Assembly: GCF_041521385.1 (NCBI RefSeq)
Contig: NZ_CP168006.1
Location: 3,915,648 to 3,979,647 of the forward strand
From: Alcaligenes faecalis
Lineage (GTDB): Bacteria > Pseudomonadota > Gammaproteobacteria > Burkholderiales > Burkholderiaceae_B
Direction of reading: 5' to 3'
Length of the DNA stretch: 64,000 nucleotides
A program made the translations under genes and the position numbers. The notes under the pieces are model-generated. The model was not told where the DNA came from and searched no databases. It worked only from the letters and a program-made list of their open reading frames with translations. Shown piece after piece: positions 9,160-17,347 of this stretch. The first letter of the stretch is position 1. Each line of letters opens with the position of its first letter.

Positions 9160-9645
9160 TTAAAGTTCGTCCGGAGCAAGGTCCGGGTTGTTGATGAGTA
9201 CGCGTTCGATTTCGCTTTTACTGACGTTTTCCAGAACCAGATCCACGGCCCGCTCACTGGCCTTCTTTGTGCCGGAGCGCGCGGGCGTGAGAAAAGCGTG
9301 GTACATGCGCTGGCGGCGGTATTCAACCCAGATTTCGCTGCCCCAGCGGGCCGACGGGCGCTCCACCACCGTTAGGGTGAAGGAGCTGGCTCCGCTCAGC
9401 TCGCGCCAGCGATTGCTGAAGTAGCGATAGAAGTCTTGTCCTTGCACCGTTACGGTGCGGTTGATGACGATGCCCGAGAGCGGGTCGTCAAACAGGTTTT
9501 TGCGAACCACTTCAGCCTGCCGGATGGCTTCCATGAAGTTGGCTGGTTTGGGTTTGCCGGTGTCTCTGCCCGGTTGTGCGGCGGCACTGCCCATGACACA
9601 CAGCATTGCCAGCAGCACGGCCCCTTGTTGGTATGGTTTTGTCAT
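9160..9645 (-). CDS. csgE: Curli secretion specificity factor CsgE
   Basis: A 161-residue periplasmic protein; in the known system CsgE caps CsgG and brings curlin to the channel. The signal peptide ends near MGSAAAQ. Family features include the block GIVINRTVTVQGQDFYRYFSN, then WRELSG and IWVEYRRQRMYHAFLTPAR, matching the CsgE region that carries the exposed basic loop. It is the first gene of the csgEFG-A group; the 136-base interval upstream (9646-9781), before pgaD, should hold the promoter, but I could not identify clear boxes. Confidence 0.95.
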   Translation of the reverse strand: MTKPYQQGAVLLAMLCVMGSAAAQPGRDTGKPKPANFMEAIRQAEVVRKNLFDDPLSGIVINRTVTVQGQDFYRYFSNRWRELSGASSFTLTVVERPSARWGSEIWVEYRRQRMYHAFLTPARSGTKKASERAVDLVLENVSKSEIERVLINNPDLAPDEL

Positions 9646-9781
9646 TGCAGCACCTGTTGTTCCTTCGCCTTACGGCTTGATACATCGGCGTTACTGACTA
9701 TGGTAGAGACGGTCATCTGCATTTACATGAGCCGCATTTCCTAGGCTGTTTGCCCTTGCGCAGGGTGGTTGTGCGTTGGTA

Positions 9782-10315
9782 CTACTGATTCGGCGTAGGC
9801 TGTTTGGGGTAGACGCGCGGACGAAAGATCAGCGGGGCCAGCGGCTTTCCGTCGTGAGTGCCAGTTGTCTGCTGCATGGGCAACGGATCGGCGGCATGTA
9901 CATGCTGTACCGCGCCGTCCTGGGCGTTGTAGAGGACGACGATGCGGCTGTGGCGCACGGTATCGATCTGTTCGTGGTCAAAGTGCGGCAGGGGTGTCTG
10001 CTTGGCGCGATGCGAGCGGCTGCGTTGGCGGTACAGAGCCTGGCGCAGATGGCGCTGCTGGCGCTGCTGTCGCCGCCAGCGTGACCAGGCCAGCAGCAGC
10101 AAGCCGTTGGTCAGCAGAACCGCCCCGTAGAACAGAAAGGTGCTCAGGGTGGGGAAGATCGGGTCTATTTGTTCGTAGCCGGCTTTGTCCATGGTGTGAC
10201 CGATCAACAGGAGCAAGCCTTTGGCGATCAGGTAACTAAAGGCGAACCAACCGGCGATGGTCAATAGACGGTCTATCCAGCGAGTGACGGGATGGCGTTG
10301 AGTCGTGATGATCAT
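9782..10315 (-). CDS. pgaD: PGA synthase accessory protein PgaD
   Basis: A 177-residue inner-membrane protein that, with PgaC, forms the c-di-GMP-dependent poly-beta-1,6-N-acetylglucosamine synthase. The start is the ATG at 10315, overlapping the pgaC stop (ATGA); an in-frame extension to 10813 lies inside pgaC and is not real. Two membrane segments are visible, about residues 17-40 and 58-80, followed by a long Arg/Gln-rich cytosolic tail. It is about 40 residues longer than the E. coli protein, the excess being in the tail. PgaD is poorly conserved, so the call rests partly on position and topology. Confidence 0.88.
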   Translation of the reverse strand: MIITTQRHPVTRWIDRLLTIAGWFAFSYLIAKGLLLLIGHTMDKAGYEQIDPIFPTLSTFLFYGAVLLTNGLLLLAWSRWRRQQRQQRHLRQALYRQRSRSHRAKQTPLPHFDHEQIDTVRHSRIVVLYNAQDGAVQHVHAADPLPMQQTTGTHDGKPLAPLIFRPRVYPKQPTPNQ

Positions 10316-11640
10316 GACAGCTCCTTGATACCCCGGTCGGGGCTGCTCCAGCGGGCGCGGTTGCGACGCAGGCGCAGCATGACCATGGGGAAACTCCACA
10401 GCGTGGTTAAAAAATTGATCAACCAGTAGACAAATGGGTACCAGATGATCCAGAACATCGACAGGGGCAGATCGGGCTCGTAGCGACGGTCGATCCAGAT
10501 GCTGACGGCGAACTGCAGCAGGCACATGCCGGCCAGCACCATACCGGTGAACGAGGGCGGGAACAGGCCGTTGATCTGGGTGGCGGCAGGCAAGTGCAGC
10601 ACTTGTCCAAGCGCCCAGACCAGTACTGCCACGCCCAGGGCGAAGCTCCATAAGGTTGAACACAGGTATTCCAGGGTCAGGGGCCACATGCTGCGGTTTT
10701 CCCAGCGCAGGACTTGCGGGGTATATTTCAGGAAGGTTTCCGCACCACCCTGAGCCCAGCGCAAACGCTGCTTGAACAGGCCTTTCAGTGTTTCGGGCAT
10801 CAATACCCAGCACAGGGCGCGCGGCTCATAGAACACCTGCCAGCCGGCCAGCTGTAACTTCCAGGTCACATCGATGTCCTCGGTGATCATGTCCAGACTC
10901 CAGTAGTCCACTTCGTCCAGGGCCTGGCGACGAAAGCCTGCGATCACGCCGGAAATGGTGAAGATCTTTCCGTAGACGCGCTGCGTGCGCTTGATCAGCC
11001 CGATGATCGAGGAGAACTCGCCCACCTGGATGCGGCCGATCAGGGTGGAGCGCGTGCGGATGCGCGGATTGCCGGTCGTGGCACCGACTTCCGGGTTGCG
11101 CAGCATGGGGGCGACCAGGTAATTGACGCCTTCCGGATCCAGGTAGGCATCCCCGTCTATACACACGAAGTAATCGCCGCTGGCGCTCATCGCTCCCATG
11201 CGCAGGGCCAGTGCCTTGCCCTGGTTCTGGGCCAGGTGGATGACGCGCAGCTTGTCGTGCTCCTCGCTCAGTGCATTGAGCACTTGGGCGGTGTGGTCGC
11301 TGGAGCCGTCGTTGATGGCGATGACTTCGATGTTGGGATAGACCTGGTTCAGCGCGGATAGGATGGTATGGCGAGCGTTGGCCTGTTCGTTAAAGCAGGG
11401 GATCAGGATACTGACCAGCGGCATGCCTTCCAGTTCAGGAGGGGCGTGTGGTTTATAGGCCCAGCGGCGTTCATGCTGGAACCAGAAGATCAAGCCACCG
11501 CCTATCCATATGCCCGACATGAACAGCGGGTACATGAAGATGAAGTAGAGCAGTAGGTGGCTGGTCAGGGCGACGGTGATTCCCAGGGGAATACCGACGA
11601 TCAGGCACAGGGCCAATAGGGCGATCAGTCGTTCAATCAT
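10312..11640 (-). CDS. pgaC: Poly-beta-1,6-N-acetyl-D-glucosamine synthase PgaC
   Basis: A 442-residue family-2 glycosyltransferase that polymerises UDP-GlcNAc and moves the chain across the inner membrane. N-terminal membrane segments precede the catalytic domain with ISILIPCFNE-like, NDGSSD and CIDGDAYLD (DxD) motifs, then MITEDIDVTWKLQ and QRLRWAQGG (the QxxRW motif), followed by C-terminal membrane segments. I chose the ATG at 11640 over a TTG at 11661 because MIERLIALLALC aligns with the known N-terminus and length. It overlaps the pgaB stop by eight bases. It is presumably activated by c-di-GMP together with PgaD, as in E. coli. Confidence 0.96.
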   Translation of the reverse strand: MIERLIALLALCLIVGIPLGITVALTSHLLLYFIFMYPLFMSGIWIGGGLIFWFQHERRWAYKPHAPPELEGMPLVSILIPCFNEQANARHTILSALNQVYPNIEVIAINDGSSDHTAQVLNALSEEHDKLRVIHLAQNQGKALALRMGAMSASGDYFVCIDGDAYLDPEGVNYLVAPMLRNPEVGATTGNPRIRTRSTLIGRIQVGEFSSIIGLIKRTQRVYGKIFTISGVIAGFRRQALDEVDYWSLDMITEDIDVTWKLQLAGWQVFYEPRALCWVLMPETLKGLFKQRLRWAQGGAETFLKYTPQVLRWENRSMWPLTLEYLCSTLWSFALGVAVLVWALGQVLHLPAATQINGLFPPSFTGMVLAGMCLLQFAVSIWIDRRYEPDLPLSMFWIIWYPFVYWLINFLTTLWSFPMVMLRLRRNRARWSSPDRGIKELS

Positions 11641-13654
11641 TTTTCGTTGGATACCAGTCAATCGTGATTTCCGGACGAATCACGTTCATCTTGGGCTGAT
11701 TGTTGACAAAGTCGTCTGGGTAATAGCCGACATGTCGTGCCCCTCTTGCCTTCAGTGCATTGAGCCAGCCGGCCACCAGTTTGGAATCCAGTGGACGGGA
11801 TGGCTGACCTTGGCCGAGCCAATCTACGGATTGCACTTCGAACACGGTGCGGCGCAGGCCTTCTGGGTGGCTGGCCACCTTGTCGACCAGCGCGTTCAGC
11901 CAGGTCACGGCATGCTGATCGTGGATGTTTTCCATGCGGGGCATGGCCATCACGGCAGTCCAGTCGTAGGCTTGCAGAAAATCGTTCAGGTTCTGCGCGA
12001 ACCACTGTTCGCTCTGGGGCTGCAGAACCGGTAGGGCATACATATTGCGGGCCGTGCTGAGCTGCGGGCCGCGCTGCTTGCGCACCCGATCAGCCAGTTC
12101 CTGGGTCAAGTCGATCAGGGCTTGCGATTTAAAGCGCGTCCAGCGTTCAAATTGCTCGGGATTGGCTCGTATCGCCCCTATGTCCCTGCCAAAGCCAGCT
12201 TTTTCGTAGGCGTCCAGGGCGGCGGGCGAGGCATCTTCAAAGTCGCTCAGCGTGGCATCGTCATGGAATACGACACCCGAGAAGATGGCGCTGCGCCCCA
12301 GGTCTTCGTACAGATCGCCCATTATCTGGCGGGTGCGCAGGTCAAAGGGGGACAGGCGGCGGTAGCCTTGTGTGGATAGGGAAGGCGGGCTGCCGTCGGC
12401 ATGCCATTGCAGCACGTATTGCGCCGGCTCGGATGTCTCGATGGCCAGCACGGGCATCCATGCAAAGACATTGACGTGGGCGCGCGAACTTAATTGCCAG
12501 GCCGTGCGGTTGAACAGGTCGGCGCGCATGGGCAGGTGGCGGTTGGGGAAGTAGACCGAGCGCACCAGGCCATCGCCGGCAGGGTCGGCGAAGGCTTGCA
12601 AATAGACACTACGTGGTTTCAGGTCTGCGATGCGTTGCACCAGGGCCCCCAAGTTGCGTTCCATCTGCACCGGATCGGGGTCGTACACATAATCCAGATC
12701 CACATGCACCACGCGTTCGGCCTGACGATCTTCACGGGCGGTGATAAAGCCTGCAAAGGTGCTGAGGTCCGGGTCGTTATCCACCAGATAGCGCGGCATA
12801 TTCATCAGGTCGTGGACGTTGGCCACACCGTCGGTCAGCGTCAGGGCCATTTGATAGCCTTCTTGCTCCAGAATTTGCAGGCCCAGGCCGCTGATCCGGC
12901 CATAGGGCCAGACCCAGACGCGCGGCGTTTTGCCAGCGTGCTGTTTGACGCGGGCACTGATGGCGCGCACATCCTCGCGAAAGCGGGTGGTGTACTCGGC
13001 ATCGGTCTCGTAACGTTTCTGATCGGTCAGGTAGCGATGTGCAGCGGCCACCGGCTGGAGATTGCCTTGTGGGTTGGCGATGGCTCCGTAATGCATGTTT
13101 TGAGTGTGCGCACCGATTTCCACCAAACCGGAGTGGGCCATTTCGTTGACCTGTGCCCAGTGCAAAAAGCGCGAACGCTCGGTGGGAAGACCGCCGAAGT
13201 CCACTTTTTCGTTCTCAGGCGTGTCCAGCCATTTTCCGACCGGGGCCAGCAGTGCAGGCCAGTGGTAGGCTTTGAGTAGCGGGAACACGCGGGTATAGAA
13301 ACTTTGGTAACCGTCGTCAAACGACAGTAGCACCGCCTTTTCAGGCAGAGGCTCCATACCTTGGCGGGCGCGTAGAATTTGCTCCACGCTGACTGGCACA
13401 TAGTTGTTTTCCTGTAGCCAGGAAAACTGCTGACGCAGGTGCTCGGTACTGACGCTCAGGTACGCCTGGTTAGGATCGTGGTCCTCCACGTCGTGATAGG
13501 CGATGATGATCAGCTCGTCATTGCGCCAGGGTTGCTCTTGCTGTTCGAGGCGACGCTGTTCGGGCGACACATACAGGGCCGGCGGGCTGACGCTGCAGGC
13601 GGATAAAATGGCGCTGAAGGCCAATATCAGAAGGGTCAGGATTGGTGTGCTCAT
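11633..13654 (-). CDS. pgaB: Poly-beta-1,6-N-acetyl-D-glucosamine N-deacetylase PgaB
   Basis: A 673-residue periplasmic outer-membrane lipoprotein that partly de-acetylates PGA before export. The lipobox LSAC has its Cys at residue 20. The N-terminal polysaccharide deacetylase (CE4) domain, about residues 45-300, shows AYHDVEDHDP and LSFDDGYQSFY, including the catalytic/metal Asp pair. The C-terminal half is the glycoside hydrolase 13-like domain found in PgaB, which binds or cleaves partly de-acetylated polymer (HVDLDYVYDPDPVQMERNL marks its start). The length matches the E. coli protein. It begins 12 bases after the pgaA stop. Confidence 0.96.
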   Translation of the reverse strand: MSTPILTLLILAFSAILSACSVSPPALYVSPEQRRLEQQEQPWRNDELIIIAYHDVEDHDPNQAYLSVSTEHLRQQFSWLQENNYVPVSVEQILRARQGMEPLPEKAVLLSFDDGYQSFYTRVFPLLKAYHWPALLAPVGKWLDTPENEKVDFGGLPTERSRFLHWAQVNEMAHSGLVEIGAHTQNMHYGAIANPQGNLQPVAAAHRYLTDQKRYETDAEYTTRFREDVRAISARVKQHAGKTPRVWVWPYGRISGLGLQILEQEGYQMALTLTDGVANVHDLMNMPRYLVDNDPDLSTFAGFITAREDRQAERVVHVDLDYVYDPDPVQMERNLGALVQRIADLKPRSVYLQAFADPAGDGLVRSVYFPNRHLPMRADLFNRTAWQLSSRAHVNVFAWMPVLAIETSEPAQYVLQWHADGSPPSLSTQGYRRLSPFDLRTRQIMGDLYEDLGRSAIFSGVVFHDDATLSDFEDASPAALDAYEKAGFGRDIGAIRANPEQFERWTRFKSQALIDLTQELADRVRKQRGPQLSTARNMYALPVLQPQSEQWFAQNLNDFLQAYDWTAVMAMPRMENIHDQHAVTWLNALVDKVASHPEGLRRTVFEVQSVDWLGQGQPSRPLDSKLVAGWLNALKARGARHVGYYPDDFVNNQPKMNVIRPEITIDWYPTKND

Positions 13655-13666
13655 TGTCGTGGCCGC

Positions 13667-16150
13667 TTAGAATTTGATCTTGAGTTCAACCATGCCGCTG
13701 TACTGTTGTTCGCGCTGGCCGTCATAGGGGCGGGACAGGGCCTGCAGGCGCAGGCCGACTTCCAGATTGCGGTCGTGCTGGTAGTTCAGTTCGTAGGCGA
13801 CGGAACCGACGGCAGCCCTGCCATAGCCGCTTTGGTGATGTATGCCCACGCCCAGTGTCAGCGCCTGGGTCAGACGCTCGTCGTAATGCTGATAGATCAG
13901 GTGTTCCAAGCGCAGGGCCGGCACCGCCATGTATTCGCGTTGTGGGCTGTAGTAGGGTTTGTCTTCGTCTTTGTTGCCGGAAGCCCATAGTTCCAGCCGG
14001 GCGTCGGCCTTGATGCGCGGGCCGGTGTAGATGCGTTGGTTGCCTGTGATCTGCAGGCTCTGACGTACGTTGTCGTCAGAGAATTTTGTCGCGGTGTAGG
14101 CGGCTTGCACCCACTGCTCGGGGCCGTTTTGCCAGCGCAGCCGCACTTGTCCCTGATTGGCCGTGATGTCTGCGGCCAGGGCACGGTTCGGAATATCCAG
14201 GGTGCGATAGTCCAGGGTGCCGCCGATGCTCCAGTGATCGCTCAGCGCGTGATCGGCCTGCAGGCTGGCTCCCATCTTGTTGCCTTGACCCCAGTTCTGG
14301 TTGTTGATCGTCAACTGTGATTGCCAGTCGCGGCCGCGATATTCCAGGCCGGCTCCCTGCCAGTTCACGTTGTGGCCAAGTTCGTCGCTGGTATCCAGAT
14401 GACCGGCCACTGCGGTGGCGCGCCAGTGGTAGTTGATGGGGGCGCTGTACCATTGCGCCTCGGTGCGAATACCGTCATTGCCCGAGACATCACCGCCGTT
14501 GCTGGTTTCAAAGCCGCTGCGCAGGATCAGTTCGTTCTTGCGGTAGGACTGCCAGTCTTTTTCCAGTTCCGCGACCCGTATATTGGTGGGGTAGTGCTTT
14601 TTGGCATACGCCAAGAGCTCTTCGGCCTGGCGGTATTCGTGCAGGTCCAGGGCGGTCTGAGCCTGGCTGATGATGACGTCTTCTTGGCGCGGTGCGTAGG
14701 TTTCGGCAATCTTCAGATTGCGTTCCGCCGCCCGTGGCATGCCCGATATGCGCTGGGCATCGGCCAACGGCACGCGTAGGTTGACGTTACTCGGTGCCTG
14801 TGCGCTGGCCTTGGCCAGATTTTCGCGCGCGTCCTTGAGCAGGCCCGTATAGGTGTAGAGCGAATTTTTCAAGATCAGGGCGTCGGTATACCCTGGATTG
14901 GGCTGCGGTATCGGATTGCCGCGCAGCCGACGGGTGGCGGGTGTGTCTTGTTCCATGCGCTCAGCCAGCGCCAGTGCCTGATCCTCGTGGCCAGACTCCA
15001 GCAAGGAAAAGGCCAATCCGGTTTGATAGCGCGTGCGTGTTTTTTCGTCCAGCGAGGGTTCGGCCAGCGCCCGCTCGTAGCTGGATACGGCTTGTTCGGG
15101 GTGACGGGCGCGCAGTTGCATCGAGGCCAGCGAGGCGTAGGCATAGTCGGGGTACTGGGCCTGCCGAGCTGGGTCGATGTCCACGGTAGCGGGGGCGTCT
15201 TCGCGTGCGTCCACGGCAATCAGGCGATCACCACGGATGCGACGGGCGAATGCGGGATTGCCCAGAAAGCTGGCGCTGTCAGCCAGCTTGTCTTGCAGCA
15301 TGATGGCTCGGTTGGCGATCAAAAAGCGTTCGGGCAATGTGCGTGTGGGCTGGGGCGACAGCCGGGTCAATTCAGCGGCATAGTCGGCTTGACGGTCAGC
15401 CTGGTCTGCGTTCGAGAAGATGCCGGGATGTTGTGTTTGCCATTCCATTGCCTGGCGGTGTAGGCCGGCGGCATGCAGAGATTGGTCATAATCCCGGATG
15501 ACATCGGTTTTGTTGGGCTGGGCGGCCAAAGCATCCTGGCTGACGCGCAGGGCTTCGTAGTTCTGGCCGGCAGCACGGTAAATGTAGCTGCGCGTCAGCA
15601 GGTAGGTGGTGTTTTGGCGTGTGGCCGGCTGCAGTTGCTGGGCGCAGCTCAAGGCCTGGGCGGTCAGTCCGGCATCGGCCAGGCTCATGCACAGGCCCAT
15701 GGTGAAGGCGGCTTGCCGCGGAAAGCGCCGCATTCCTTCCCGATACAGATTTTGGGCCGGTGTCCATTGGCGCGCATCTTTATAGGCGCGTGCTGTCAGC
15801 AGCAAGACATCGGCCGGCAAAGGCTGCTTGGTCGGCCAGCTTTCGTACAGACGGATGACCTCGTGCGGCTGGCTTGCCCAGGCATGAATGCGCATCAGAT
15901 CAAGCTGGACACGTGCCTCTTGCGGATGCTGTTGCCGGTACTGCTGCAAGCCGATGATGGCGGACTGGTATTGGCCTTGGCGTGCCTGTTTGATCCAATC
16001 CTCGTAGGAGGCAGCATGCAGACTAGTGCTACACGCGGACAGCACCAGCAGGGTAAAGGAATCCAGCCAGAACCGGCGCAGAACCGAGGTTCTGGCTGGA
16101 AAGAGGCCGACGTTTTGCAGAGCACGTCTTTTTATCGATCGCCTGGACAC
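13667..16150 (-). CDS. pgaA: PGA outer-membrane export porin PgaA
   Basis: An 827-residue outer-membrane protein that exports poly-N-acetylglucosamine. The N-terminal ~500 residues are helical repeats of TPR type (for example YASLASMQLRARHPEQAVSS), which bind PgaB and the polymer. The C-terminal ~300 residues are alternating polar/aromatic beta-strands ending in VELKIKF, a typical barrel with a terminal Phe. The start is a GTG at 16150 preceded by AAGGGGGAAG; the signal region is long, with RRFWLDSFTLLVLSAC before SLHAA. It is first in pgaABCD; the promoter should lie in 16151-16304. Confidence 0.93.
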   Translation of the reverse strand: MSRRSIKRRALQNVGLFPARTSVLRRFWLDSFTLLVLSACSTSLHAASYEDWIKQARQGQYQSAIIGLQQYRQQHPQEARVQLDLMRIHAWASQPHEVIRLYESWPTKQPLPADVLLLTARAYKDARQWTPAQNLYREGMRRFPRQAAFTMGLCMSLADAGLTAQALSCAQQLQPATRQNTTYLLTRSYIYRAAGQNYEALRVSQDALAAQPNKTDVIRDYDQSLHAAGLHRQAMEWQTQHPGIFSNADQADRQADYAAELTRLSPQPTRTLPERFLIANRAIMLQDKLADSASFLGNPAFARRIRGDRLIAVDAREDAPATVDIDPARQAQYPDYAYASLASMQLRARHPEQAVSSYERALAEPSLDEKTRTRYQTGLAFSLLESGHEDQALALAERMEQDTPATRRLRGNPIPQPNPGYTDALILKNSLYTYTGLLKDARENLAKASAQAPSNVNLRVPLADAQRISGMPRAAERNLKIAETYAPRQEDVIISQAQTALDLHEYRQAEELLAYAKKHYPTNIRVAELEKDWQSYRKNELILRSGFETSNGGDVSGNDGIRTEAQWYSAPINYHWRATAVAGHLDTSDELGHNVNWQGAGLEYRGRDWQSQLTINNQNWGQGNKMGASLQADHALSDHWSIGGTLDYRTLDIPNRALAADITANQGQVRLRWQNGPEQWVQAAYTATKFSDDNVRQSLQITGNQRIYTGPRIKADARLELWASGNKDEDKPYYSPQREYMAVPALRLEHLIYQHYDERLTQALTLGVGIHHQSGYGRAAVGSVAYELNYQHDRNLEVGLRLQALSRPYDGQREQQYSGMVELKIKF

Positions 16151-16208
16151 GTTTCTTCCCCCTTGTTATTTGTACATACTTCTGCCCACTGTTCGTTACT
16201 GCGCGGTC

Positions 16209-16226
16209 AGAAGGGGTATAAGGGGT
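16209..16226. repeat. Tandem 9-bp repeat upstream of pgaA
   Basis: AAGGGGTAT occurs twice head to tail, about 60 bases upstream of the pgaA start. A tandem repeat at one helical-turn spacing in a promoter region is compatible with a binding site for a dimeric activator. There is no direct evidence for which protein would bind. Confidence 0.45.
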
Positions 16227-16304
16227 ATCCTAGGAGTCTGGGCGTCTGGCAGTAATTGGCCTTTTGATGTAAACCACTTGGTTTTTTGTAGTAAGCCACT
16301 CGGC

Positions 16305-16547
16305 CTAAGCTAAATGCTTCTTAAGAAAAAGCTTGCACAACAGAACAAACAGGGTTGGGGCTTTATTCAGCAGTCTGGACAAATCAGCGGCTGCATAGTC
16401 GGTTGTGATTGCCCCATTCGTGTGATCCAGCAGAACTTGCCTGTTTGCCAAATGCGTTCCCGCAGCACGCAGCCGTCGCCCAAATGTGTGCGTTAAGTCA
16501 TGTACTCGCACTGGGCTGAAACCGGCATTGGCTGGACATTGATACAA
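16305..16547 (-). pseudogene. Fragment of a tyrosine recombinase (integrase)
   Basis: About 80 codons matching the C-terminal catalytic part of phage-type tyrosine integrases: VHDLTHTFGRRLRAAGTHL, then RQVLLDHTNGAITTDYAAA. In active enzymes the first block reads HDLRHT, and its Arg is catalytic; here it is Thr. The second block normally reads LLGHKSG..TTHYS; the Gly and one His are changed, while the likely nucleophile Tyr remains. The N-terminal domain and most of the catalytic core are missing, so the gene is a dead remnant. Between 16548 and 16896 I see no further coding sequence, only probable decayed flanks of the same element. Confidence 0.75.
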
Positions 16548-16896
16548 ATCCCCTCACGGTTGGGCCGCTCGTCACCTAGTAGCCCACCAGAGGCATTTAT
16601 TTCGCGATTGGTTCCCCTTGTATGGAAAAGCACATACGGCTTGTGCTTTGAAAGGGTAGGGCCTACTGCTGCAACCCTACCTCGTGCTTTGCGATAGCGT
16701 TCATGGTTATGGAGCCGCTTGGGCCAATGCCTGCTATGCTAGCGTGGCTGACAGGTTATCCGTGGTGATTCGATCTTTCAGGCGTGCCTATGTACATTCA
16801 GGGATTGTCGGGCATCCGCCTGCCTAGTTCCTGTTGCCAAGATGAACCGAGCGAATGTGAAACAAGAGTAAATTTAACCAAACCGGAGAGATTTCC

Positions 16897-17064
16897 ATGG
16901 GCACCAAAATTGTTACTGAAGCCGATCGTAAGCGTACTCCCCCTCCTGCCACCCCCAAGGGCGTGAACCTTAGCACGAAATTCCGGGGGCAACGTGTTAG
17001 CCAGGAGCGCGGTGCGCATACCCGCAGCAAGAAAAATCCCGGCAAGCGTGCACATTCGGGTTAA
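16897..17064 (+). CDS. Small basic protein of unknown function (55 residues)
   Basis: ATG at 16897 is preceded by CCGGAGAG at a suitable distance and opens a 55-residue frame ending at TAA. The product is rich in Lys, Arg, Thr, Pro and Gly (start MGTKIVTEADRKRTPPPA, end SKKNPGKRAHSG), with no Cys, Trp or Tyr and a single Phe. It has no signal peptide or membrane segment and is probably disordered and nucleic-acid-like in charge. It lies in the scar between an integrase fragment and an IS end. I do not recognise a family; the ribosome site and consistent composition support it, but it could be spurious. Confidence 0.45.
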   Translation: MGTKIVTEADRKRTPPPATPKGVNLSTKFRGQRVSQERGAHTRSKKNPGKRAHSG

Positions 17065-17160
17065 TTTCTGGCGACAGCTTGGTACCTGGCAAGGCTTCAA
17101 CGGCGGATGCTGGAAGAGTTAAGCATTTCCACACACAAAAATGTCCGCCTGTTGAAAAAT

Positions 17161-17337
17161 TGAACTGCACCCCAAAAGTTGGATACCCATCCAAGCTTTG
17201 GGGTGTTTTACATGGCGAAGTACACAGAAGTATTCAAGCTAGAAATTGCACAGACGTATTGATCAACGCAGATAGGGGAGCGGTCCTTAGCTGCCCAGTA
17301 CCGTCTGGACCACGGGACGGTGCGTTGCTGGATGTGA
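17161..17337 (+). mobile_element. Left end of an IS3-family (IS150-like) insertion sequence, truncated
   Basis: The terminal sequence TGAACTGCACCCCAAAAGTT is the characteristic inverted-repeat tip of many IS3-family elements. It is followed by an imperfect hairpin (CCCCAAA...TTTGGGG, 17170-17203) and then a broken orfA start. No right end, orfB or target duplication is visible. The element stops about ten bases before the end of the neighbouring minus-strand MORN gene, so a deletion probably removed most of it. Confidence 0.75.
17212..17337 (+). pseudogene. Broken IS3-family transposase orfA (N-terminal fragment)
   Basis: From ATG at 17212 the frame reads MAKYTEVFKLEIAQTY, then a TGA, and in the same frame continues LAAQYRLDHGTVRCWM before a second TGA. 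This matches the helix-turn-helix N-terminus of IS3-family OrfA, with a premature stop and loss of everything after the first helix-turn-helix. Confidence 0.7.
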
Positions 17338-17347
17338 AGGTAGGCGC

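Noticed and set aside
10316..10813. N-terminal extension of the pgaD frame
   Set aside because: It lies inside pgaC in another frame and the ATGA overlap at 10312-10315 marks the real start.
11641..11661. TTG start for pgaC giving a seven-residue extension
   Set aside because: The ATG at 11640 fits the known N-terminus and length, and the TTG has no better ribosome site.
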